Assembly (NCBI GenBank): GCA_025093985.1
Contig: JACAAK010000004.1
Location: forward strand, 4,092,001 to 4,156,000
Length of the DNA: 64,000 nucleotides
Direction: 5' to 3'
Source of the DNA: Calvatia gigantea
Lineage: Eukaryota; Basidiomycota; Agaricomycetes; Agaricales; Lycoperdaceae
Numbering within the stretch: position 1 is the first letter of the stretch; every line of letters begins with the position of its first letter. The position numbers and the translations under genes are program-made. Shown here piece by piece: positions 54,331-64,000 of the stretch. A model generated the notes under the pieces. That model saw nothing but the letters and a program-made list of their open reading frames with translations. It had not been told where the DNA came from and did not search any database.

Positions 54331-54876
54331 TGTCATGACCGCGCGTGTTCGCCCGCTCTCACCCGCTTCCCCCGCTCGTAGTCATCGTTACCTTAGTCCG
54401 GCTGCATTGGGTGCTCTTCATTCTTTCTGTCAGTCGGTCCGATATCCTGTTTTCCATCTTAATCTCCATTCCCTTCAACTTCTCCGCTATCGCCTTATAG
54501 CTAGAACTCGATCCCAGTGTCTTGTTAGACGGCCGTCCTCGGCGGCCATCCATTCTTCGTTCACCATTACTTTCGTACTTCCCGCTTTTCAGACTAGTAT
54601 ATAAACCTAGTCCCCATGCTTATAAATCCTCAGTCTAATTATCGACCACGATTACGCCCTCTGATTCTGTTCCTCTCTATCTCTGTTCCTCCAACCCTCT
54701 GACCCCACTCCCTCCTGAAATATGGACTTCGACGACAGCAGGAAGGTGCAACACATACGTTGAAGCCGCTGAGTCCAAATCTCGTACTCATCCGAATTCA
54801 CCTGCTCCATACGTTCTCACCCGACGTCACCTGGCGGCTAACCTCAGCCGATATCCCGCGTAACCCAATCGTAACA
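54331..54876 (+). repeat. F 3' LTR
   Basis: 546 bp, preceded by the polypurine tract GGGGGGATAC. It differs from the 5' LTR mostly by C/T and G/A at CpG, including one in the self-complementary segment (AGTCTAATTAT). Confidence 0.92.
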
Positions 54877-54932
54877 GTTGCCCTTACAATACAGCTCCAG
54901 ATCATCAGATTTCCTTTTCCAAACTTGACTGT

Positions 54933-56101
54933 TGTAAGGGCAACCTGCAGTCCAAGTGGCTTGGGGATGCAAGGCTCTCATAAGGTAGATAAAGCAAATG
55001 AGCAGATAACTGCAGGGGAATTCTTAGATATATTACAAGTGACTGTGTAGATTACATACCTGTGAGGGAATCCTTAGAGAATTAGATAAGGGTCTCCTGC
55101 AGGTATATAGGTTAATATATACTACTTTACTGTCCATTGTCCTATTGTCTCATTATATATATAAGTCCATCATTGTCTGTTATGATCTCCAGTTGTTGTT
55201 CATATCCACATGGCTAAGTGCAGGTGAGAGTGTAGGGTTGTAGGACAGTCTAGAGAGACTATTGGGGGTTGCCCTGACATCCACCCCCCCTCCAAAATTG
55301 CAGCATTTCAATGTATGGTACTAGATTGGTTGGAAGGTAAATGAGCTGAAGGTAAGTGTACAGATGAGGCAAGGGGTGCCAGGATTTTTGTAGTAGAAGT
55401 CCTAAACTAGTTCTGGGGCATGGACTCTGTCAGCTAGCTCCTATGAGTTGTATTCTATTCTGAAGCCTTTCCACTTGATGAGATATTGAAGTCATCTTTG
55501 ATGAACATGGCTGTTAAGGACTTTTTCAACCTCCCATTCCTCTTCTTCATTGACAATGATGGGATTGGGTGGGGGTTTCATGTGGCAGTTCTCAATTGGA
55601 TCAAGTGGTGCAAGTGTGAGTTTGACAATGTTGAAGACCAGGTAAAGACATTGCATGGAGTAGGGAAGGCAGAAATGGTAAGTGTTAGCATTGACCTGCT
55701 TGTCTATGATATATGGTCTAAGATGTTGGTGAAAAAGTTTCCTTGATAGGCAGGTGGTCTGAATGTCATCTGCTTTAAGGTAAACTTTGTTGCCTAGTTT
55801 GTATACAGGTATAGGTGTATGTCATTGGTTATAGTAGTAGGTTATAGTATCTTTTACCTTGACCAGTGTGGATTTTGTTTCTTCCAGTGTCAACTCTATT
55901 TGCTTTGTAAACTCATTAACCAATTCAATCTTTGAGGGTAGCTGACATAGCTCAAATCCCATGTGTGGGTAACATCCAGTGTCTAAGAGGAAGGGGGAGT
56001 ATTGGGTGGAGGCATGGACATTGTTGTTGTGTTAGAATTCTGTGAGTGAGAGGAGGTCATGCCAGTTATTCTGTTACTTGTTTACAAAGAGGCAGAGGTA
56101 C
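54933..56101 (-). mobile_element. B3: 3' fragment of a family-B element
   Basis: Minus-oriented 3' LTR 54933-55279 (TGTAAGGGCAACC...GGTTGCCCTGACA on the plus strand), then the polypurine tract (GGAGGGGGGG in element sense), then chromodomain and integrase C-terminal sequence (~55330-56100) aligning with B2 at 58660-59480. Stops throughout. It is inserted in Tc1 copy 2 and is cut at 56101 by repeat D within integrase. Confidence 0.75.
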
Positions 56102-56546
56102 TGTTATGAACTTACCCATGGACTTATCATGGACTAACCTTATTCCTCCATTAATGTATTAACCTTCTTATTAGACCTTCCTATTTGCCTTATACCCTAG
56201 TTTGATCTTTATTTATTTATCACATATATTTCTATATATACTTCTCCTGACTTATTCTGAGTCATGTTTCTGTTTGCATCTCACATTCCCACCATTGGAC
56301 TTCTATTTACTTGTCTCTGCCTTCTTTTCTATTCATTACTTATTCCCTATGACTCCTTAACTTACCAATTAACCTGTAGAAGTCTTCCATTGACTTATAC
56401 CTCTTTACTATCTAATCACTTATCTCTTATCCATAGTTAGTATATAACCCTAAGTAGTACCTTTGTAGTACCCTAGGTTATTCTAGTAACAAGCTTCCTT
56501 ATCTTCACTCATCTACTACAAGATTAACAATCTTGGAGACTGCAGT
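56102..56546 (+). repeat. Repeat D (LTR-like)
   Basis: Starts TGTTATGAACTTACCCATGG at the break in B3; a piece of it occurs inverted at 45228-45314. AT-rich, with no ORF of note. The 3' boundary is set by the start of repeat C. Confidence 0.45.
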
Positions 56547-57282
56547 TGTTATGAATATCAATATTTATAACATTATTAACACCAACATGATGATGTAATC
56601 AATGACATCATAACCAGTTATTTATAATCAATAGATTATATTAATTATATAATGATTTATACAATGTCTAACATAAAGACTTTACTATAGTCTTTAACAA
56701 CAAAGTCCAGACATCAAAAGTCTTAACATTAACAGTATATTCAGAATATATCATCATAATGATATATTATTCATACTCAAGATATACTACATAAAAATGA
56801 CTATACATCTTAATATATTCCATATAATAAGATTATAACAATAGATTAAGTATTATTCTAATACTTAATACTATATAGTTAAACAAGCATAGTTCTAACA
56901 ATCTAGAACATTCTATATCTAATAATAGATATTTTAGATAATACATAAAAGTTGTACCACTTTATTATTACTATTCATAAATCCTCATTGTTTGACTAAT
57001 GTAGACACTATTGTTCTACTAAATAGGAACTATCTTACCCATCATTCTACTGATATATACAAGTAACATACTAGTACAATACTATATAAGTACACACATA
57101 AATATAGTATATAAACCCTCTATTCTAACCAGTAGATGGCATCATTTCTATTTAGTTAGGTGGAGACTCAATCTATAACTCTTATCATCAACTCTTATAA
57201 TCTGTTCTTAAGATGATTCTTCCAATTGACTTCTCTATACTTTATAAGACTTCATAAGAGTTATATATTGAAAGTTCTGACA
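56547..57282 (+). repeat. Repeat C (AT-rich LTR-like), longer copy
   Basis: Starts TGTTATGAATATCAATATTTATAACATT like 27763 and could end at TTCTGACA (57282), which would give a ~736-bp LTR with TG/CA ends. It contains TATATAAG/TATATAAACC (~57080-57115). The family is not identified and internal genes are not seen. Confidence 0.45.
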
Positions 57283-58317
57283 ACTAATCATTGATGTAAA
57301 GCTATTAATAGTTATATTGTACATAACTATAAATAGCTGACAAGCCTTTGAGAAGGAGTTCCCTTTGATATCATCAACTTCTCAAGTAATAGATATTGGG
57401 CCAGACTCTCCTCCAGTCAGTTGGAGGCTTTATGTAAGCAAATGTTGATCTGATGTTGTTCCATACTTCGTTAACTACTAATGCATCCAACCAACTAGCA
57501 CAACTTGCATTTGCATATATTTGTCATTATGTTAGTATATTGTAAATGTTAGAACAAATAATGTACTATTTCTATGTATCATGACCTAATTAGGGTGGAC
57601 TGCACCTTCCAAGAATAGACATTGCACCCTAAGTCTACTTGCACATGAGATAGACATGAGGTTGCCAAAATTTAATGTCAAACATCAGTAAAAAAACTAA
57701 GTAGAACTTTATGATGTCCTATTACACTCCTCTAGCAGAGGTATTACATCTCATACAATCCCACAATTTGACCATTCCAGCAATCATTAAAGATCTTCTC
57801 CTGGGCAGTTACCATGCACTATAAGAGGATCTAATCAAAAATACAACATTTGTCTTCAAAACACTCCATGAACACCAACCAGATCTTGTTTTCTCATGGG
57901 CATTTGAACTTGTCTTACAGTGTCTGCAATAATGTCATGATTTGTGCTGAAAGTCATAGCAGTATCTACTGTACTGTGATAGATGCCCCCATTTCCTCAA
58001 CCTTGTTACCAATTTCCTGACTGCTTACCCTACTGCTATTTTTGCCTAGTGCTCCACCACTGTTTATGGCCCTCACTTTTCTGGGGCCAGATGGCTCTTT
58101 ATTGCTTGAATTCTTCCACCACTGCTTTTTTTCCCTATTATGGTCAAAATATGTGGGCTCAACAAGGTAGATCTCTCATACTGTCATCCCTCTTCCTCAT
58201 GCACATCTCCTAAGCCATTGCATCAACATACACAATAATGTAATGTAATGCAGTTGAAATACAACTTTGATATCCAGAATATCAAAACTCTGGAGATATA
58301 TCAACAAGAGGGGAAAA
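57283..58317. other. Unassigned AT-rich sequence
   Basis: About 1 kb with no gene I can support. It may be internal or flanking sequence of the C-type element or another old transposon. It ends at the B2 LTR. Confidence 0.3.
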
Positions 58318-61283
58318 TGTAAGGGCAACCTGCAGTCTGAGTGGCTTGGGAATGTGAAGCTCTCACGAGGCAGGTGAGTGAGTGACTGCAGGGGAATCCT
58401 TAGTTATATTACCAATGTGTTGTACAGACTACATATCTGTGGGGGAATCCTTAGAGAATCGGATAAGGGTCCCCTGCAGGTGTACAGGTTAATATATACT
58501 ACTCTTCTGTCCATTGTCCTATTGTTTCATTATATACATAAGTCCATCATTGTCCTTTGGGATCTCCAGTTGTGACTTATGTCTGCTCGGCTGAGAGCGG
58601 GTGATGGCATTGGGTTGTGGGATGGTCTGGGGGGACCATTGGGGGTTGCCCTGACATCTACCCCCCTCCAAAATCGCAGCGTCTTGATGCGTGGTGTTGG
58701 ATTTGTTGGAAGGGAAGTGAGCCAAAGGTAAGTGCACAGATGAGGTGAGGGGTGCCAGGATGTTTGTGGTAGAACTCCTGGACTAGTTCCAGGGCATGGA
58801 CTCTGTTGGCCAGCTCCCACAAGTTGTGTTCCATTCCGAAGCCCTTCCATTTGATGAGATATTGAAGTTGTCTTTGATGGATGTGGCTGTTAAGGACTTC
58901 TTTGACCTTCCACTCCTCCTTTTCATTGACAATGATGGGATTGGGTGGAGGTTTTGCGTGGCAGTTCTTGATCGGATTGGGTGGTGCAGGTGTGAGTTTA
59001 ACGATGTTGAAAACCGGGTGGAGGTGTTGCATGGAATGGGGGAGGTAAAGGCGGTAGGTGTTAGCATTGACCTGCTTGTCTATGACGTATGGTCTGAGGC
59101 GTTGGTGAGAAAGCTTCCTCAATGGGCAGGTAGTCTGGATGTCATCTGCTTTGAGGTAAACTTTGTCACCTGGCTTGTATGCTGGTGTGGGTGTATGTCA
59201 TTGGTTGTAGTAGCAGGTCATGTTGTCTTTCGCCTTGACCAGTGTGGATTTCGCTTCCTCTAGTGTCGACTCCATTCACTTCGTAAACTCATTAACTGAC
59301 TCGATCTTTGAGGGCAGCTAACGCAGCTCAAATCCCATGTGTGGGTGACATCCAGTGTCTAAGAGGAAGGAGGAGTGTTGGGTGGAAGTGTGGACATGGT
59401 TGTTGTGCTGGAATTCTGCAAGTGGGAGGAGGTCGTGCCAGTCGTTCTGTTGCTCATTTACAAAGAGGCAGAGGTACTGATCAAGTTCCTGGTTCACCCA
59501 CTCTGTCTGCCCATCAGTCTGCGGGTGCCAGGTGGTCAAGGCAGCCATCTTGATCCCTAAGAGTCGGTAAAGCTCTTTTATGAATGCAGCAACAAACTGT
59601 GGTCTACGGTCTGAAACAATGGTGTTGGGGAGTCCATGGAGCTTCCAGACATTGTGGAGGAAGAGCCGTACTGTGCCTTTGGCCAAGACAGTAGTATGGG
59701 TTGGGATAAAGTGGGCTCGTTTAGAGACAGAGTCTACTACTGTCATGATGGTGTCGTAGCTTGCGGATTCTGGGAGTTCAACCACAAAGTCTATGCTGAG
59801 CATGTCCCAGTGGGCTTCAGGGATGGGGAGTGGGTGAAGTTCTCCTTGCGGAGAATGGCAGCTGGGCTTGGTGCACATGCAGAGGTTGCAGGTAGAGACA
59901 TACTGACCAATGTATTGAGCCATCTGGGGCCACCAGTAGTTGTGGGAGATGAGTTCTAGCATTTTCCATCGCCCAGCATGTCCTGCAATCTTTGTGTCGT
60001 GGTGGAGAGCCACTATCCTTTGCCTAAGATCAGAGCCTGTTGGGACATAGATCTTCCCTCAGAACAGGAGTAGACCATCTTGCTCTGCCCATTCCACACT
60101 CCTCACAGTTTTGGTTGACAACTACTTGAGTTCCTGTGCAGCTTTAGTGACTGCCTCCTCTTGTTCACCCGCATGGTTTCCCAAGTGGATATCCTTCAGC
60201 AGGAGTTGCTCCTCTCCTTCCATCGAAATCCCTTTGAGTGCGCAGATGGCAAAGAGTCCATCAGGAAGCAGGGTGATGTTCTCATTGTCGTGTGCTCCTG
60301 TGCTGTGGTCCACTCTTCAGGACAGTATATCTGGCTTCCCCATAGTTTGGCCAGGACAGTGGTGCAAGTGGAAATCAAAGCAGGAGAGTATGAGGGACCA
60401 ATGGGCTTGGCAACAGTTGAGTTTCTTGGTGGACATAAAGTACTCTAGGTTTTTGTGGTCCATCCAGATCTCAACTTGGTGGTGCACACCTTCGAGGAAG
60501 TGTCTCCACTCCTCTAGTGCATGGATGATCGCCAGCATTTTCTTGTTGTGGATCTTATAATTCTGTTCAACTGCTGAGAGGGATTTCAAATAGAATGCTA
60601 CCAGGTGCCACTGATCTGAGTCCACTGCTTTCTGAGAGAGAACCGCACCTGTAGCAAAGTCTGAGCTGTCTGCTTCGACATGGAAGGGAGCAGAGTTGTT
60701 GGGTGAGAGGAGAATAGGGAAGGAGGTAACTGCATCCTTGAGTGCCTGGAAAGCTGCTTCTTCCACAGTGCCCCATTTCCACTTGGTGTCTACCTTAGTG
60801 AGATTGAAGAGGGGGCAGGCTATGTGGGAGAAATCATGGATGAAGTGGCAGTAGAAGTTGACAAATCCAAGGAATGCCTGGACTTCACCTACATCAGCCA
60901 GAGCAGGCCACTCTCGTACTCCTGCAACCTTGACTGGATCTATCTCAACACTATTTTCTGATATGATGAGACTGAGGTACTCAACACAGGTCTTCTCAAA
61001 CTCGCACTTTTCAGGTTTAAGGAAAAGCTGGTGCTGTTCAAGAATTTACAAAACCTGGTGGGTGACCTCTTGATGCTCTTCAATCGTCTTCATGAAGATC
61101 AGGATGTTGTCCATGTATACCACCACAATGCCCTCCATAATGAGCTCATGGAAGATGTCGTTCATCATGGTTTGGAAGGTGGTGGGGCTGTTGGTAAGGC
61201 TGAAGAACATGACCAGTGGCTCGAATAATCTGTGATTCATCCGGAATGCAGCCTTCCACTCATTACCCAGTTTAATCCATATG
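58318..61283 (-). mobile_element. B2: 3' half of a family-B gypsy element
   Basis: 3' LTR 58318-58656 (339 bp), polypurine tract, chromodomain, integrase, RNase H and RT, read right to left; sequence stops at 61283 inside RT, where the A7 LTR begins. The 5' part is presumably beyond the right edge, after A7. It is the best preserved family-B copy here and the reference for reading B1 and B3. Confidence 0.8.
58660..61283 (-). pseudogene. B2 pol: RT, RNase H, integrase, chromodomain
   Basis: Chromodomain (NEKEEWKVKEVLNSHIHQ, LQYLIKWKGFGMEHNLWEL; ~58770-58930), integrase GPY/C-terminal part (~59000-59300), DDE core and zinc finger in one open stretch (59318-60013: D in LSIDFVVELP, D in VSDRRPQF, E in QTEWVNQELDQ; CNLCMCTKP), RNase H (VEADSSDFATGAVLSQKAVD, ~60650) and RT (YMDNILIF at ~61110 in place of YMDD; FFSLTNSPTTFQ). 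The reading is broken by stops near 60014, 60316 and 61045. Confidence 0.8.
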
Positions 61284-61589
61284 TGTTGTGAACTCTAGTC
61301 TATTCTCATGCCAGCTCCGTACTTGTCTGCATTCCATCTTACTACATACCTGTTTCAGCTATTCCTGTCTGCGCGATCTCTAAGCTCTGACTCATAACTA
61401 CTATGCCATAGTCATCAGATGTTTCATGTAGTTATCTCCATCCATTCAACTGGATGTCCCTTCTGTATTTAAGCATACATACATACTCTTGTATTCAGTA
61501 CACTTAACCACTTAGTTCTCTCCCCTTACTTGCCCTCAAGTCTTAGCCTAAGTTGCAACCTGAGGTTTACTCAGACTAAGGTCGTAACA
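61284..61589 (+). repeat. A7 5' LTR
   Basis: 306 bp, TGTTGTGAACTCTAGTC...GGTCGTAACA, of the A2 subfamily. TATTTAAGCATACATAC and GTACACTTAACCAC are inside; the leader TTTGGTTAAGCGTCCCCACC follows. Confidence 0.88.
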
Positions 61590-61671
61590 TTTGGTTAAGC
61601 GTCCCCACCTCACCTTGCAAAGGAGAAGGCTGAAACAGGCCTGAACAACAATGAACCCCAGGAGCTAGTTT

Positions 61672-62805
61672 ATGAGCTCGAACCTGGACGAATACAGAGA
61701 ACCAAATCTCAAAGTCACAGACAACAAGTCAGAAACATTGGACGAAGAAGAGACAGGGAACCCTGAAGTACCTGCAGAAACAATCAAACACAATGAACCT
61801 GGAGAATACACACAGGCGACAAACCCAGCAGAAGAAGTTATATCAGAACTTCTAAATGAACTCGACTTAGCAGAAGAAGAGTTAGGACAAGAACAAGGAG
61901 AATCAGAATCCAGTTCCAAAGACACAGAATCAGAATTAGAAATGACGGACAACACCATAGCCACCACACCGACACCAGTAGCACCCAGTGGGAAGGGCTT
62001 AGTGCCTGACCTAGGATTCTTTGATGGAACCAGAACCAAGTTCAACAATTGGTGGAGAGCAATGATGCTCTTCGTGAAGTTTAACAAAATCAACTCAGCC
62101 AACAACCGAGTCATAGCAGTTTTAGCCAGACTGCGAGGAATAGCCGGAGCATATGCGGCCATGAAAGCACTGGCCATCTTAGAGTCTGAGGACTCAGTAG
62201 ACTGGAAGGTCTTCTCTAAGGAGTTCAAGAGGACCTTCTCAGATGATGCCTCTAACAACAAAGCAGAATGGCAGATTGAGAAGTTTAAACAGGGAAACTG
62301 AAACACTGTCAACTATCTAATTGAGTTTGACATCTTGAAAAGCAAGGCCAAGACCAACAGTAAACACGCTATGTTCTTGCTCAGGAAAAATGCTCGACAA
62401 GACATCATACACACAATTACCAGCTACCCACCAATTGCTAGACCAGACACATACGCAGAATGGAAGGAAGCTATACTTTCCATTGGACAAGGGTACAAAG
62501 CATCAGAATACCGAGGAGACAGGAAGATGAACATGGGTACCACCTATGGAGGAATGGGCAAACCCATGGAGATAGGAAGCAGGCGTCATGTCTTCAATGA
62601 CAAAGAAGAGCCGAAATGTTACAATTGTGGCATTTTTGGCCACATCGCCAAGGATTGCAAGAAAACCAAGGGAATAATATGCTACAATTGTGACAAGAAA
62701 GGACATATAGCCAAAGCCTGTACTGCATCCAAGAAAATCCAGGTCCGAGGAATAGAAGAAACCACTGACGAAGAAGGGAAGGATTTTTCTGAAGACTCTG
62801 AGTAG
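61672..62805 (+). pseudogene. A7 gag
   Basis: MSSNLDEYREPNLKV start, capsid-like part (PDLGFFDGTRTKFNNWWRAM, ESEDSVDWKVFSKEFKRTF) and two CCHC knuckles (CYNCGIFGHIAKDC, CYNCDKKGHIAKAC). One TGA at 62299-62301 (QGN, stop, NTVNYL) at a conserved Arg. The GGATTTT heptamer is kept at ~62781. Confidence 0.85.
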
Positions 62806-64000
62806 GCACTACCTTGAGAGTCAAAAAGCTTGTATCTAGGATATCAGACAAATTCTACATGATTCCTCAGAGAAGAAAGCGCAAACTAAACCTAAAAGGA
62901 AAAATACAAATGGCAGGAAAAGAAATAACAGTCAACACCATTGTAGACTCAGGGTGCATGACTAGCAGCATCAGCAAGAAGCTAGTAGACGAAGAAAGAC
63001 TCCCCACCCAAAAACTGGAACAACAAATCCTGGTATTAAATGCAGATGGATTGCCCAATCAGGGGGGAAGAGTAACAGAAATGACCACGATTAACATCAA
63101 TATCCAAGGACACAAGGAACAAATCGAAGCTTCAGTTGTACAGCTACAGAACAGAGCAGAAGTTTTCCTAGGACACGACTGGCTAGTCAAACACAACCCA
63201 GAGGTAGACTGGAACAACAGAGAAATCAAGTTTACCCAGTGTCCACCAGGCTGCCAATTTCCCCATCAGAATATTCCTATCACTGAAAAAATATGAAGCA
63301 TAGCTACCAACGAAGACCTATGGGAGGAGGAAGATGAACCAGACCTGACCAAACTGGAAGACTTGCCAGACTATGTACAGCCGTTCACACACTTATTCAA
63401 CAAAACAACATTCGATAAGCTCCCAGAATGAACTGAGTGGGATCACGAAATAACCTTAATGGAGGACGCCCCAAAGGAAATAAGTGCATGAACGTACAAC
63501 ATGACAGTCAAAGAACAAGATGAACTCAAATCATTCATCAAGGAGAACCTAGAATCAGAAAGGATACGACCATCAAAATCCCCATATGCAGCACCAACAT
63601 TCTTCATTCCAAAGAAAGATGGGTCCAAAAGGCTGATCCAAGACTACAGACAACTAAACAATGTGGTAATCAAAGACAAGGCACCACTGCCAAGAATTGG
63701 TGAAGTAATCGACAAACTTGGGAAAGCGAAGTACTTCAATAAATTGGACATTATCTGGGGATACAACAATGTCAGGATCAGGGAGGGAGACGAATGGAAA
63801 GCTGCCTTCCTCACCAATGAAGGGCTCTTCAAACCAACAGTCATGTACTTCAGCCTAAGTAACTTGCCAGGAATGTTCTCCAGAATGATGACAAGTATCT
63901 TCCGTGATCTCCTACAGAACAGAGACATTGTAAACTACATGGATGATTTCGCCATCCCGGGAGACACCAAGGAACAACTAAAGGAATGAACAATACGATT
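62790..64000 (+). pseudogene. A7 pol, 5' part (continues past right edge)
   Basis: Protease VDSGCMTSS (~62945), protease-RT linker, then RT with [14 protein letters not shown] (~63630) and YMDDFAIPGD (~63937). In-frame TGA codons at 63294, 63429, 63489 and 63987; at least three fall where other copies have Arg. The sequence leaves the window within RT. Confidence 0.85.

Larger units (their letters stand above)
47173..54876 (+). mobile_element. F: gypsy retrotransposon with antisense accessory gene
   Basis: A 7,704-bp element with two 546-bp LTRs (47173-47718, 54331-54876) and an exact GTTGC duplication (47168-47172, 54877-54881). Order: LTR, self-complementary primer site, gag, -1 frameshift signal, pol with a C-terminal chromodomain-like segment, an antisense two-exon gene, polypurine tract (GGGGGGA, ~54321-54327), LTR. 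The LTRs differ at ~18 sites, almost all transitions at CpG. The only clear lesion in the sense genes is one TGA in pol. Confidence 0.93.
46833..54888 (+). repeat. B4: solo family-B LTR split by element F
   Basis: LTR sequence 46833-47172 (TATCAGGGCAACTCCC...) is completed after F at 54882-54888 (CCTTACA). Flanks are ATATA (46828-46832) and ATACA (54889-54893), a target duplication with one C/T difference. Tc1 copy 2 continues on both sides and no B internal sequence is attached, so this is a solo LTR left by LTR-LTR recombination. Confidence 0.75.
46163..54932 (-). mobile_element. Tc1 copy 2, decayed and split by B4/F
   Basis: The transposase 3' end and terminal repeat occupy 46163-46832 (TAGTAAGGGAC tip; C-terminus PRRVQAVLQAKGGYTRY, ~46390-46440; SPDLNPIEHF at ~46580). 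The next part of the same gene reappears after B4/F at 54889-54932 (CCAGATCATC...CAAACTTGACTGT, matching 9960-9990 in reverse complement). The second catalytic Asp is Asn (QQNNNPKYKS), and stops are present, so it is dead. The 5' part of the gene is not found to the right. Confidence 0.75.

Noticed and set aside
56560..56640. ATGATGT...ACATCAT palindrome in repeat C as an operator
   Set aside because: A short inverted repeat in AT-rich LTR-like DNA, present also at ~27795-27830; nothing ties it to a regulator.
8936..64000. CRISPR arrays, tRNA or rRNA genes
   Set aside because: No regularly spaced short repeats, tRNA cloverleaf or rRNA sequence was recognised; all repeats found are LTRs, inverted repeats or element fragments.

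Overview
This window is nuclear DNA of a filamentous fungus, most likely a mushroom-forming basidiomycete (Agaricomycetes). The evidence is the set of host genes (a fruit-body-specific-protein-A-type secreted protein, a relic of a macrofage-activating-glycoprotein-type secreted protein, and a Crinkler-headed kinase), all split by short GT-AG introns of 47-70 bp, together with chromodomain Ty3/gypsy elements. Family names are recalled from memory; no search was run.

Layout. About 1-8.9 kb is a small gene island. It holds a secreted-protein gene running off the left edge (36-596, minus), a multi-exon pseudogene with three independent lesions (2104-3432, minus), an 815-bp fold-back repeat (4838-5652) and an apparently intact four-exon gene for a 588-residue Crinkler/nuclease-like/kinase protein (6359-8280, minus). 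From about 8.9 kb to the right edge nearly everything is transposable elements inserted into one another.

Transposon layers. Family A is a chromodomain gypsy element with ~308-bp LTRs (TGTTRTGA...GTCGTAACA). Copies are A0 (8936-10834, LTR only, split by an intact Tc1 transposon), A5 (12332-17371, decayed), A1 (18552-24942), A2 (28164-43364), A3 (32983-39375, inside A2, nearly intact), A4 (43365-45227), A6 (46061-46162) and A7 (61284 to the edge). Family B is an older gypsy family (LTR TGTCAGGGCAACC...): B1 (17372-46060, host of A1), B4 (solo LTR), B3 and B2. Element F (47173-54876) is a different gypsy element with 546-bp LTRs. Copia-type pieces lie at 10885-11640 and 14832-17021. Two further long AT-rich LTR-like repeats are called C and D. 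Exact target-site duplications fix several nestings: A1 in B1 (TAAAT), A3 in A2 (GTATT), F in the B4 solo LTR (GTTGC), and Tc1 in the A0 LTR (TA).

How the parts work together. A and F each carry an 11-nt site, two bases inside the 5' LTR, complementary to a segment 34 nt downstream of the LTR TATA box; this is the layout of Tf1-type self-primed reverse transcription. Both appear to make Pol by -1 frameshifting (GGATTTT in A; GGGAAAC followed by a 9-bp stem in F). Both also carry an extra gene between pol and the 3' LTR: in A a conserved sense ORF of 328 codons starting six bases after the pol stop, and in F an antisense, spliced gene for a coiled-coil protein with a Zn2Cys6-like cysteine cluster. 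These two accessory genes are the best candidates for undescribed biology. Most inactivating mutations are CGA-to-TGA, as expected from deamination of methylated CpG.

Caution. Two exact internal duplications (2,437 bp offset at 30546/32983, with an indel-rich seam; and ~330 bp at 14374/17022) look like assembly errors and should be resolved before copy numbers or nesting are taken literally.
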